Shown one piece after another: positions 20,269 to 28,138 of a DNA stretch of 64,000 nucleotides. Positions within the stretch are counted from its first letter, which is position 1, and each line of letters opens with the position of its first letter. The notes under the pieces are model-generated. The model worked only from the letters and a program-made list of their open reading frames with translations, was not told the DNA's origin and ran no database searches. Position numbers and translations under genes: made by a program. Where the stretch lies: NCBI GenBank assembly GCA_913060875.1, contig CAJXSL010000002.1, forward strand, positions 186,001-250,000, in the 5' to 3' direction. The DNA is from an uncultured Desulfobacteraceae bacterium. Lineage in GTDB: Bacteria > Desulfobacterota > Desulfobacteria > Desulfobacterales > UBA5852.

Positions 20269-20693
20269 GGTGCGATATGGCAAACTATTTAGCAATCGTT
20301 CACAAAGATTCCGATAGCGATTTTGGTGTTTCTTTTCCAGACTTTCCAGGTTGTGTAACAGCCGGCCAGAACATCGATCAAGCTAAAGACATGGCACAAG
20401 AGGCTATCATCCTCCATATCCAGGGTATGCTCGAAGATGGAGAGCGATTACCAGTTGCCTCTAAACTTGAAGAAATTATGGCCGATAGTGATTTCTCTGA
20501 TGCAGTGGCATATTTAGTCGTTAGCGTTCCTGACGCTAAGCCTCGCACAGTTCGGGTTAATATCACTCTTCCCGAAATGACCCTTAAACAAATTGACGCT
20601 GTCGCGAAACGGCGTGGTATGTCCCGGTCTTCATTTTTAGTTCACGCTGCTCAAAACGCGATCCAGTCAAACCATTCAGAAGCATCAGTATAA
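20265..20693 (+). CDS. hicB: HicB-family antitoxin
   Basis: YLAIVHKDSDSDFGVSFPDFPGCVTAGQNIDQAKDMAQEAI plus C-terminal ribbon-helix-helix-like segment. Confidence 0.95.
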   Translation: MRCDMANYLAIVHKDSDSDFGVSFPDFPGCVTAGQNIDQAKDMAQEAIILHIQGMLEDGERLPVASKLEEIMADSDFSDAVAYLVVSVPDAKPRTVRVNITLPEMTLKQIDAVAKRRGMSRSSFLVHAAQNAIQSNHSEASV

Positions 20694-20701
20694 TTTCTTT
20701 C

Positions 20702-20771
20702 GGATAACGACCAAGCTGAGACGCGCAAAACGCGCTAGCGTTTTCGCGTCGATTCCAGTGCAAGGTTAGCG
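20702..20771. repeat. attC-like site (GACGCG subfamily)
   Basis: GGATAACGACCAAGCTGAGACGCGCAAAACGCGCTAGCGTTTTCGCGTCGATTCCAGTGCAAGGTTAGCG. Confidence 0.95.
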
Positions 20772-20773
20772 GG

Positions 20774-21198
20774 TCATATTTTATAATTTATGCCGAACTC
20801 ATACCCACCCATAGTTTGACCGTTAAAATATTCTTCAGAAACTCGTAACAGTTTAAGTGCTGGAATCAATTCTCCTGCAACCGCTTTATCTCTATAGAGG
20901 TATAATACCACTACAAATAGGCCTGCTACGGCATTCAAAGCATTTTTCAAATTTCCATTGTGATAGTGGGTATGTCGTTGGTGCTTGATCTTGATTTTGG
21001 GTCTAATTTTTTGCAAATTTGTTTACATACAACATCAACTTCTGCCGATGCTGCCATTAGTAATCGCGAAATCTCAATAGAAAAACACTGAAAGTTATCT
21101 TTGTGCAACTCGACAAATCGAGAAACGGTTTCTAAATCATTCTCAATTGATAAAAGGTAGTTCCAGTGCGTTTCGATTTTTTCAGAATGAATTCCCAT
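20774..21198 (-). pseudogene. frame-disrupted cassette gene
   Basis: ORFs 20947..21198 and 20774..21016 in different frames look like N- and C-terminal pieces of one protein (HWNYLLSIENDLETVSRFVELHKDNFQCFSIEISRLLMAASAEVDVV / KHQRHTHYHNGNLKNALNAVAGLFVVVLYLYRDKA). Confidence 0.6.
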
Positions 21199-21208
21199 TA
21201 TTTTTACT

Positions 21209-21276
21209 CGCTAACGCCTTGGCTTACTGGGGAGGGCCGCGAAGTGGCCCGAATCCAATACAGCCAAAGGTTATGT
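21209..21276. repeat. attC-like site (GGCCGCGAAGTGGCC subfamily)
   Basis: CGCTAACGCCTTGGCTTACTGGGGAGGGCCGCGAAGTGGCCCGAATCCAATACAGCCAAAGGTTATGT. Confidence 0.95.
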
Positions 21277-21603
21277 TTTCCTGATGGATTTTAATTCTGG
21301 GTTTCTTTCATAAAAACCATGTAGTTCTTCTAATTTGTTGCTGCATTTTGGACAAACATCACTTTTTAATGTTGTCCTTAAGTAAGTTTCTAAGCACTTA
21401 CCACAGATTAAATAATCATTAGCAGATTTTTTATTTCTATTTTTCAATGTAATTGTAAGGTGAAATACGCCGATTAGAACGAGTAATATTCCAGCAATTT
21501 TTGGGACAGAAAATCCATATAGGTAAGTCCATCCAATTTTGTAAAAGTGGTAACCACCCCAAATGACCCCAAGGCCCATAATGATATTAAGAAATATTTT
21601 CAT
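21271..21603 (-). CDS. cassette-encoded membrane protein with CxxC/CxxC zinc ribbon
   Basis: two TMs then LICGKCLETYLRTTLKSDVCPKCSNK. Confidence 0.7.
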   Translation of the reverse strand: MKIFLNIIMGLGVIWGGYHFYKIGWTYLYGFSVPKIAGILLVLIGVFHLTITLKNRNKKSANDYLICGKCLETYLRTTLKSDVCPKCSNKLEELHGFYERNPELKSIRKT

Positions 21604-21607
21604 TGGA

Positions 21608-21691
21608 ACATAACGTTCGGCTTATGCGACGCCGAGGCAATGAGCCGAATAGGCCATTGCCGAAGGTGTTCGTATCAAGCCGTTGTTATTG
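21608..21691. repeat. attC-like site
   Basis: ACATAACGTTCGGCTTATGCGACGCCGAGGCAATG...GGCCATTGCCGAAGGTG...AAGCCGTTGTTATTG. Confidence 0.82.
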
Positions 21692-21861
21692 GGGCACCGC
21701 CAAAATTAAACTCTCACTTTGAGTGTGCGCCATGTTCGCCTTTTGTTTGGTTCATCCAAATTCAAATCTACTTTGAACATGTAAAAGCGCCAAGCTAATT
21801 AATTACTCATGTAATGTATTACCCAAAATCACATCTTTCACATTCACACAGAAAATGAGCA

Positions 21862-21993
21862 ATGAACAAAAAACACTTGGCGGTTACTGTACTCGACATT
21901 CCCGAACCAAACCTTAGCGAACATTGTAACAACAACAGCAAATCGAATCTCAACATTACAGAGGCTCTGACATTCTCACATACTAATCACTGA
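21862..21993 (+). CDS. candidate 43-aa small ORF in otherwise ORF-less cassette
   Basis: MNKKHLAVTVLDIPEPNLSEHCNNNSKSNLNITEALTFSHTNH*; no clear RBS. Confidence 0.25.
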   Translation: MNKKHLAVTVLDIPEPNLSEHCNNNSKSNLNITEALTFSHTNH

Positions 21994-22076
21994 TGCATCC
22001 GAATACCAAATTTCAAAAGAGATTTGTTTGCGCCATGTTCTGTCTTTAGCCGTGGCCTCTCTTGGCGGTGAACGCC

Positions 22077-22149
22077 CAATAACGCCCAGGCTTATTGGTG
22101 AGGGCCGCGAAGTGGCCCGAGTCCTATACAGCCTGATTTTCTGTTTTCA
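22077..22149. repeat. attC-like site with degenerate right core
   Basis: CAATAACGCCCAGGCTTATTGGTGAGGGCCGCGAAGTGGCCCGAGTCCTATACAGCCTGATTTTCTGTTTTCA. Confidence 0.85.
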
Positions 22150-22545
22150 TATTAAACTAACCCCAAAAGCCAAAACGACGAAAAAATACGCAAAAATGTA
22201 AAATCTGTCAGTCTTTAAGACTTCAGTTATGAAGTTCCTTGGTAACCCACTTGAAGCAAGTAGGTTTTTTGAACGGAAATGATAAATTACGCTTGAAATC
22301 AAGCCATACGAAAAAAATATAAGGAAAAATAATCTATCCAGTTCATTGTAAAAAAATAGGCCAATGATTAATAGAACTAATAGAAAATAGCCGATGGCAG
22401 AATGCCCTTTTTTTGCGGTTTGGTTAATCATCAAGGCATTTTCTTTTTGGGATAGATTAAGACCACCCATCGCATTTTTATATTTGGTTTTTCCAAATAC
22501 AAATATTCCAAACAATATAATGAATGATAAAAATACCAGTTTCAT
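22147..22545 (-). CDS. cassette-encoded hypothetical membrane protein
   Basis: internal ATG MKLVFLSFIILFGIFVFG; upstream part of ORF is attC. Confidence 0.65.
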   Translation of the reverse strand: MKLVFLSFIILFGIFVFGKTKYKNAMGGLNLSQKENALMINQTAKKGHSAIGYFLLVLLIIGLFFYNELDRLFFLIFFSYGLISSVIYHFRSKNLLASSGLPRNFITEVLKTDRFYIFAYFFVVLAFGVSLI

Positions 22546-22555
22546 ATTTTTAGAA

Positions 22556-22654
22556 ACAGAACGTCCAAGCTCAGTTGGCGGGTCTGGATGGCGCGGTGCT
22601 TGCCCCGCAAGTGCCGTGACAGCCAGGTCCGTCGACTGCAGCGCCTTGTTCGGT
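22556..22654. repeat. attC-like site
   Basis: ACAGAACGTCCAAGCTCAGTTGGCGGG...CCCCGCAAGTGCC...CGACTGCAGCGCCTTGTTCGGT. Confidence 0.78.
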
Positions 22655-22981
22655 GTTCCCATATTCCTTGTTTAGGTCCAATATCCGATGACCTTTTACA
22701 ATTCCTTTTTTTAAATCCACTACAATGACGAGGAAAACGTTCTTCGTCGTTGTCATGAACAGCACATGATCGTGTTTGCCGTCAGAGCTTCGATAAACAC
22801 ACTCAACGAATCGCTCGTGAAGCGTGAATGAAGCCATATCCTTTGTGGGTATCGCATCCACATATGGGAGAACATCAATAACGCCTCCCGGTGAGACGAT
22901 ATCCTCTCTGTTAGTAATATCCAGCATCTTGTCGCTGAATGATTTCTTGTAGTCATGCTCTGAAAGTAAATTTGTTTTCAA
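22571..22981 (-). CDS. cassette-encoded hypothetical protein
   Basis: TTG-start ORF; C-terminus reads through attC. Confidence 0.5.
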   Translation of the reverse strand: MKTNLLSEHDYKKSFSDKMLDITNREDIVSPGGVIDVLPYVDAIPTKDMASFTLHERFVECVYRSSDGKHDHVLFMTTTKNVFLVIVVDLKKGIVKGHRILDLNKEYGNTEQGAAVDGPGCHGTCGASTAPSRPAN

Positions 22982-22990
22982 TTCTTTTTC

Positions 22991-23054
22991 ACCGAACGCC
23001 TAAGCTGAGGCGCGCCGCAGTATGCGCGTCGATTTCTCAAGCGACAAGTTATGC
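22991..23054. repeat. attC-like site (GACGCG subfamily)
   Basis: ACCGAACGCCTAAGCTGAGGCGCGCCGCAGTATGCGCGTCGATTTCTCAAGCGACAAGTTATGC. Confidence 0.93.
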
Positions 23055-23401
23055 TAATCAGTTTTTATTTCCCTTAAATAATCTTGGTAGCGATCTTCCC
23101 AAAAGAACCACTCTATTTCAGCGAGCACTAGTCCCAATACAATTCCGAAAAATAGATTTGATAAAACAATATCTTCAAATGCGGTAAAAGGTATAGAATT
23201 GCTATGATAATATTTAAAAAACAATTCGCCAATGCTTACGGGACCCAAACATACAAGTGCAAATGCTATTAGCTTGCTTAATCTATGCTTTCCTTTTCCT
23301 TTTTCTCTAATTTTTTCATATTCTTCAGCGTAAAACCTATGCCTTTCCATCTTTCTTTTTATGGATCTATTCTCAAGATACTTTTTTATAATGGATAGCA
23401 T
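23054..23401 (-). CDS. cassette-encoded hypothetical membrane protein
   Basis: ATG at 23401 (MLSIIKKYLENRSIKRK), two TM segments. Confidence 0.65.
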   Translation of the reverse strand: MLSIIKKYLENRSIKRKMERHRFYAEEYEKIREKGKGKHRLSKLIAFALVCLGPVSIGELFFKYYHSNSIPFTAFEDIVLSNLFFGIVLGLVLAEIEWFFWEDRYQDYLREIKTD

Positions 23402-23423
23402 AAATAGTACCAATCTATGGTTG

Positions 23424-23494
23424 GCATAACGGTTGAGCTGTGGGGCGGTAAATGCGACAGCATTTATCCGTCACACACAAGTGATTTGTTATGC
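23424..23494. repeat. attC-like site
   Basis: GCATAACGGTTGAGCTGTGGGGCGGTAAATGC...GCATTTATCCGTCACACACAAGTGATTTGTTATGC. Confidence 0.85.
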
Positions 23495-23499
23495 CCTGC

Positions 23500-23943
23500 T
23501 CAATTTAATGTTTCTTTGACAGACTCTCTCATTAATAAATGAATCCAGAAATAGAACCACAAACAAATAAGTGGAAATCCCAAATAGGCGATTGGTGGTG
23601 GAGAAAATATTAAGAAGGCCCAAACAGAGAGCACAAGGCTGAAAATAAAGTCAATGCACAATATGATGATCCCGATTTGCTGAGCCCATATTTTTCGGAG
23701 AATCAGTGTTACTGCGGGTATGAGATAAAAAACAAGATAGATTTTTTTCAGATAAAAAATCGAATAAAATAATCCGGAATTACCGCCGATCTCGGAAATG
23801 TTAGGGATTGGATCAAATAGTAGTGAATAAAAACCAATCAAGCCTTCAATACTAAAATAAATGATTAATGGTATTATGCAAAACGGGATTCTTGATTGGT
23901 TAGCGAGGCTATTTTCCATTTTCCCTTTCCGATTTGGAGGCAT
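23500..23943 (-). CDS. cassette-encoded hypothetical membrane protein
   Basis: likely start MPPNRKGKMENSLANQS; several TMs. Confidence 0.6.
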   Translation of the reverse strand: MPPNRKGKMENSLANQSRIPFCIIPLIIYFSIEGLIGFYSLLFDPIPNISEIGGNSGLFYSIFYLKKIYLVFYLIPAVTLILRKIWAQQIGIIILCIDFIFSLVLSVWAFLIFSPPPIAYLGFPLICLWFYFWIHLLMRESVKETLN

Positions 23944-24007
23944 AACGCCCCGGCTTACTGGTGAGGGCCGCTTGGCGGCCCGAATCCAATACAGCCGGAT
24001 GTTATAT
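23940..24007. repeat. attC-like site (GGCCGC..GCGGCC subfamily)
   Basis: GCATAACGCCCCGGCTTACTGGTGAGGGCCGCTTGGCGGCCCGAATCCAATACAGCCGGATGTTATAT. Confidence 0.95.
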
Positions 24008-24316
24008 GCCAGAATTCGTTTTTTTATATTCAACTACATCGTTTCTAAACAATAACCCACCACAATGCTGGCACCTTTGGGTACTACCATCCACAATAAA
24101 CTCTTGTACTCCACACTCTGGGTGGCACACAGCATGTGCAATGTGAATTTTGTTAGGAAATTCTATTCCGGTACTTTCGGGATAATCATTTGGCTCATTA
24201 TTCCATCGTGCCAATGATTTTAGATTAAGTATGAAGGATTCCCGATCGCGCGAGTTTTTTAACTCTGAAAATCGATTCTCAATATCTCTAAAGTATTTTT
24301 GCAGTTCTATTTTCAT
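24002..24316 (-). CDS. cassette-encoded hypothetical protein with Cys/His cluster
   Basis: HAVCHPECGVQEFIVDGSTQRCQHCGGLLF. Confidence 0.65.
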   Translation of the reverse strand: MKIELQKYFRDIENRFSELKNSRDRESFILNLKSLARWNNEPNDYPESTGIEFPNKIHIAHAVCHPECGVQEFIVDGSTQRCQHCGGLLFRNDVVEYKKTNSGI

Positions 24317-24329
24317 TTTTTATAAGAGC

Positions 24330-24399
24330 ATATAACGTCCAAGCTGAGACGCGGAAAACGCGCCAGCGTTTTCGCGTCGATTCCAGCGCCAGGTTATGC
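24330..24399. repeat. attC-like site (GACGCG subfamily)
   Basis: ATATAACGTCCAAGCTGAGACGCGGAAAACGCGCCAGCGTTTTCGCGTCGATTCCAGCGCCAGGTTATGC. Confidence 0.95.
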
Positions 24400-24786
24400 T
24401 TAATTATCTATATTCTTTACCCTCCTATAGATTTCTATAGGCAAAATACTTACAATAACTAAAATAATGGCTATATATCCGGGCATACCATGGCCATAAA
24501 AATGAGGCCAACCCATAATTGCCGAACCTCCTGTGAACAATATGCCGTAGGTTGTAAACCACCAACCCCAATAGTAACCAGACGCTTTGAACATATAAAA
24601 TGTCATAATCCAGGTAGCAATTGACCAAGTAGCGAATGAGCACATCAGAAACAAATTTATAGATATTCTCCAACGTTCAATTAACAATTTGTCAAATAGT
24701 AAAACGATGGCAATACAGATAGCCATATATATTAAGCCAGCCCATACATAGGTCGAGACTATTTTTCTTTCTGTATCTTTATCCAT
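24400..24786 (-). CDS. cassette-encoded hypothetical membrane protein
   Basis: ORF between attCs, four predicted TM segments by eye. Confidence 0.65.
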   Translation of the reverse strand: MDKDTERKIVSTYVWAGLIYMAICIAIVLLFDKLLIERWRISINLFLMCSFATWSIATWIMTFYMFKASGYYWGWWFTTYGILFTGGSAIMGWPHFYGHGMPGYIAIILVIVSILPIEIYRRVKNIDN

Positions 24787-24788
24787 AG

Positions 24789-24862
24789 GCATAACGTTGC
24801 AAATAACCGGTGCAAATGGAGCGCAGCGGAATTTGCATCCGAGTTAATTTGCTTTGTTAGGT
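24789..24862. repeat. attC-like site
   Basis: GCATAACGTTGCAAATAACCGGTGCAAATGGAGCGCAGCGGAATTTGCATCCGAGTTAATTTGCTTTGTTAGGT. Confidence 0.85.
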
Positions 24863-25194
24863 GCTATATATCTATTGTTGGGACCAATACCTCTTTCACA
24901 AACCCAACCTTCTTGAAGAAATGATCGGTAGTAATCATCAAATTCCGATGCATCTTCGTCTTCAAAGGAATACATCCTATTATCTATATTTTCTAATAGA
25001 TCTGTCATGATTTCTATTTCGCCAGATTCCCTATAAGTGACATCTATAACTTTGAATCCGAAATAATCTCCCATCTCAGTGTTCTTGAATTTCACATACT
25101 CACCAATTCTTGGCACTACGGGCATGTCGATTATTTTGGTCAAATGTGCCCATTTCGATTTAGTCGAAAGATAGATATTGAAACGAATTTTCAT
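24844..25194 (-). CDS. cassette-encoded hypothetical protein
   Basis: MKIRFNIYLSTKSKWAHLTKIIDMPVVPRIGEYV; 3' end overlaps attC. Confidence 0.65.
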   Translation of the reverse strand: MKIRFNIYLSTKSKWAHLTKIIDMPVVPRIGEYVKFKNTEMGDYFGFKVIDVTYRESGEIEIMTDLLENIDNRMYSFEDEDASEFDDYYRSFLQEGWVCERGIGPNNRYIAPNKAN

Positions 25195-25207
25195 TATAAT
25201 TCCTGAC

Positions 25208-25265
25208 ACCTAACGGTTAAACTTATCATTCGCTGAAAGCGATCTGGTACAGTGATTTGTTATGC
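25208..25265. repeat. attC-like site (short)
   Basis: ACCTAACGGTTAAACTTATCATTCGCTgaaAGCGATCTGGTACAGTGATTTGTTATGC. Confidence 0.75.
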
Positions 25266-25289
25266 CGTTTTTGCCGTTATTCTTTGAAT

Positions 25290-25769
25290 TTAAAAAGTCT
25301 CGGTATGAATTCTTTTTCCACAATTTTTACATACCGGCGATGTAAAATAGAGTAGTACCAATACGAACAAAATCATCCACATAAAGTCGATCAAAAGAAG
25401 ACCTATGATTATGACGAGGCCCACGATGAAAGCGAGAAACCCAACTGCTGTCGATAATAGCGAAAGCGGCCTCTTATTAGGTTGATACGACCCACAAAAA
25501 GGACAGATAGCAATTTCACATTTTCTGCAATGATTTTTGTGCTTCAACTTCTCGCCACAACCTGGGCACAGGCTTGGCAAACAATCGTTACAAAGGAATT
25601 TCGATGGACCATGAACTAAAAAAACATATACGCCGAGTCCAGCTATTGAAATCATGGAAATTCCGAATAAATAGACCAAAGGAATAGTCAATCCAAAAAG
25701 AATATAGGCCGCGGTATTGCCGTTCAATCCGTCGGTTATTTTTTTACATTTGCTACACGTGACCTTCAC
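25290..25769 (-). CDS. cassette-encoded zinc-ribbon membrane protein
   Basis: repeated CxxC motifs (CSKCKK, CNDCLPSLCPGCGEK, CRKCEIAICPFCG, CKNCGKR) and TMs; GTG start. Confidence 0.7.
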   Translation of the reverse strand: MKVTCSKCKKITDGLNGNTAAYILFGLTIPLVYLFGISMISIAGLGVYVFLVHGPSKFLCNDCLPSLCPGCGEKLKHKNHCRKCEIAICPFCGSYQPNKRPLSLLSTAVGFLAFIVGLVIIIGLLLIDFMWMILFVLVLLYFTSPVCKNCGKRIHTETF

Positions 25770-25811
25770 GGATCTATCCGGTTTCCATTTCAGTTGTTAA
25801 TTATTTAGCGG

Positions 25812-25884
25812 CATAACGACCAAGCTGAGACGCGGAAAACGCGCCAGCGTTTTCCCGTCGATTTCTCAAGCGCCTTGTTCTGCT
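25812..25884. repeat. attC-like site (GACGCG subfamily)
   Basis: GCATAACGACCAAGCTGAGACGCGGAAAACGCGCCAGCGTTTTCCCGTCGATTTCTCAAGCGCCTTGTTCTGC. Confidence 0.95.
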
Positions 25885-26321
25885 CTTTCTTGAATTATTT
25901 TTCCAAGCCTGCAACACAACCAACTTCCATCGGGCAAAAATAGTGTCCAATCAGGTTGCCCCTTATATGAGTTAAATGAAGCAACTCTTAAATTTGGTGT
26001 GAGAGAAATCACCAATTCAGGTAGTTTCCCTATAAATTCTATATTTTTAACACTTTCACCAATCAAATGTTTTATTTGGTTCTCAATACGTTGGTAGCTA
26101 CAAAAGCTTCCGAACCAGATTGATCTTGGCTTTTCAACCCTCCAATCACAATCCAACATTAAAGAAAACTCTCCTTGTGGGTGATTTTTTCCACGTAGTT
26201 TTTTCAATTTACCAAATTCTAAAAACAATGCGCTGCCATGCCCACGCCAAACATAACTAATAGGAAGGCCAATCATTGGCTCATACAAATATTTCAAGTG
26301 TGTATGATCTGATTTTTTCAT
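25866..26321 (-). CDS. cassette-encoded hypothetical protein
   Basis: 151 aa ORF between attCs, ATG at 26321. Confidence 0.65.
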   Translation of the reverse strand: MKKSDHTHLKYLYEPMIGLPISYVWRGHGSALFLEFGKLKKLRGKNHPQGEFSLMLDCDWRVEKPRSIWFGSFCSYQRIENQIKHLIGESVKNIEFIGKLPELVISLTPNLRVASFNSYKGQPDWTLFLPDGSWLCCRLGKIIQERAEQGA

Positions 26322-26324
26322 GAA

Positions 26325-26392
26325 GCAGAACGCTCTGACTTACAGGTGAGGGCCACGTAGTGGCCCGAATCCTTTACAGGCAGTTGTTATGT
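26325..26392. repeat. attC-like site (GGCC..GGCC subfamily)
   Basis: GCAGAACGCTCTGACTTACAGGTGAGGGCCACGTAGTGGCCCGAATCCTTTACAGGCAGTTGTTATGT. Confidence 0.95.
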
Positions 26393-26394
26393 TT

Positions 26395-26706
26395 TTAAGA
26401 CTTTAATTTTGCATGACAGTAAGGACATTTTTTGGGCACAGCCATTAAAAGATTTAGAATGGGTTTTTCACAATTTGGGCATTTAACTTTTCGCAAACTC
26501 ATGCTCCAGTACATACCATTCCCAACCGCAATGACTAAAAGAAGCCAAAAAATATATATCGGCATTCCAATTTTCGCATAAATCCCAGGTAAGATCATAA
26601 ATGCGGCACCTGATATGCAAAAATATTTTATCCTTTTCAGGATATCTGGAATCACTTGCCTTTCCACAGTTTCAGTACAATCAGGTGGATAAGGAGAATA
26701 ATTCAT
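26395..26706 (-). CDS. cassette-encoded zinc-ribbon membrane protein
   Basis: two TMs then VKCPNCEKPILNLLMAVPKKCPYCHAKL. Confidence 0.7.
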   Translation of the reverse strand: MNYSPYPPDCTETVERQVIPDILKRIKYFCISGAAFMILPGIYAKIGMPIYIFWLLLVIAVGNGMYWSMSLRKVKCPNCEKPILNLLMAVPKKCPYCHAKLKS

Positions 26707-26764
26707 CCTTTAAATTTCTCGTTTCATTTGTGGGTGCTATATTTCTGCAGAAAAATAATTTAAA

Positions 26765-26834
26765 ACATAACGCCTAAGCTGAGACGCGGAAAGCGCGCCA
26801 GTGTTTTTGCGTCGATTCCAGCGCAAGGTTAGAC
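26765..26834. repeat. attC-like site (GACGCG subfamily)
   Basis: ACATAACGCCTAAGCTGAGACGCGGAAAGCGCGCCAGTGTTTTTGCGTCGATTCCAGCGCAAGGTTAGAC. Confidence 0.95.
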
Positions 26835-26849
26835 AAATTCCAAAATATT

Positions 26850-27497
26850 TTAATTAATGCTAATGGAATTGATGATGCTCTCGAGCTTGTTTAAGTCAGA
26901 ATCATTTGAATATTTCAAACCAAATATAAGCGCATATCCATTCAAAATAGAAACATACTGCTTTGATCTGTAAATATCACTTCCAAATATGATTTCCGTT
27001 TCTAGTACATCAAATTTTATACTATCAATTTGTACCTCGTAAATTTCGTTTGGAAATGAAAATTCATATTTACTTAATTCCATCATTTTTTTTGTATGAT
27101 AATGGTAATCTTCCCCTTTCACTATGCCGGGGAAGTGGCTAACATTTTCAGCTACAATTAAAAAATGAGGATTCGATGAGACTGGAGATCCTGGAGGATG
27201 CTCAGATAATGAAAACAACTTCAAATTCTTAACATCCACATCATCCACAGCAGCTTGTAGATTTTCATTGTTTTTAAAGGCCATTTTCAACCATTTTTTA
27301 CTTTCTTCTGCACGACTTCTCTCATCAATAACATACCAAGAGCCAGGAAATGGGACCTTTAAATTAAAATAGGTATTGGTATAGACATTTTGGTTTATAT
27401 TCCCAAAATCGATCGCTTTTTTTTGTTTGTTAGCGCAACCCAAAAAATTTAAAATTATTACTGAACAAACTAATATTGACGCCGTTCTCCTTACCAT
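26850..27497 (-). CDS. cassette-encoded putative lipoprotein
   Basis: lipobox VIILNFLGC; 215 aa. Confidence 0.7.
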   Translation of the reverse strand: MVRRTASILVCSVIILNFLGCANKQKKAIDFGNINQNVYTNTYFNLKVPFPGSWYVIDERSRAEESKKWLKMAFKNNENLQAAVDDVDVKNLKLFSLSEHPPGSPVSSNPHFLIVAENVSHFPGIVKGEDYHYHTKKMMELSKYEFSFPNEIYEVQIDSIKFDVLETEIIFGSDIYRSKQYVSILNGYALIFGLKYSNDSDLNKLESIINSISIN

Positions 27498-27528
27498 CTC
27501 ACCCCCTTCATTCCTAATATGTTCACAT

Positions 27529-27586
27529 GTCTAACGACTTGGCTTTGTGGAGAGGGAACCGAATCCACAACAGCCAAAGGTTAGAT
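27529..27586. repeat. attC-like site (short)
   Basis: GTCTAACGACTTGGCTTTGTGGAGAGGGAACCGAATCCACAACAGCCAAAGGTTAGAT. Confidence 0.9.
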
Positions 27587-28075
27587 TGTGGATTTTAAAT
27601 GCTCTCGTATAATTTGTTCAATATGATCCCACTCTTTTGAGTATTTCTCAGCTGGATACGATTCAAGAAATATTGGTTTAATTAGTTTTGCTGCCCAGGA
27701 GTCTGCATCTTTTTGTTCCTTTTTAAATTTTGGGCGTCTAACTATTTTTTGCCCCCTGATTCGGTGGTGGTATACTTCATGGGCCAAGGCTCTTAAAATT
27801 CGCCATGCAATATACATGAGGCTCTTTTTAGCCTCATCTGGCAAATCAGATAATGAATCAAGATAAAATTCTATATTGGCATGTTTAGTTCCATTAATAG
27901 GAATATACCTTGCAAAAGCCTTCGTCTCATTATCTTTATGATAGTCATTGTCGAGAAGAACAATTTTCTTTATCCCTATAAAATGTTTTTGATTAATCTT
28001 GGGAATAAACTCTTCTAAAATAGGTATAGCAGGCACCCATTTAGAATTCTCTCGATTATCTTCAAATTTTACCAT
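27581..28075 (-). CDS. cassette-encoded putative HExxH metalloprotein
   Basis: RALAHEVYHHRIRGQK motif; stop codon inside attC core. Confidence 0.65.
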   Translation of the reverse strand: MVKFEDNRENSKWVPAIPILEEFIPKINQKHFIGIKKIVLLDNDYHKDNETKAFARYIPINGTKHANIEFYLDSLSDLPDEAKKSLMYIAWRILRALAHEVYHHRIRGQKIVRRPKFKKEQKDADSWAAKLIKPIFLESYPAEKYSKEWDHIEQIIREHLKSTI

Positions 28076-28079
28076 TGGA

Positions 28080-28137
28080 ATCTAACGCCAAGGCTTTGCG
28101 GCAAGGGAACCGCGTCCGCAACAGCCGCAGGTTATCG
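28080..28137. repeat. attC-like site (short)
   Basis: ATCTAACGCCAAGGCTTTGCGGCAAGGGAACCGCGTCCGCAACAGCCGCAGGTTATCG. Confidence 0.9.
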
Positions 28138-28138
28138 G

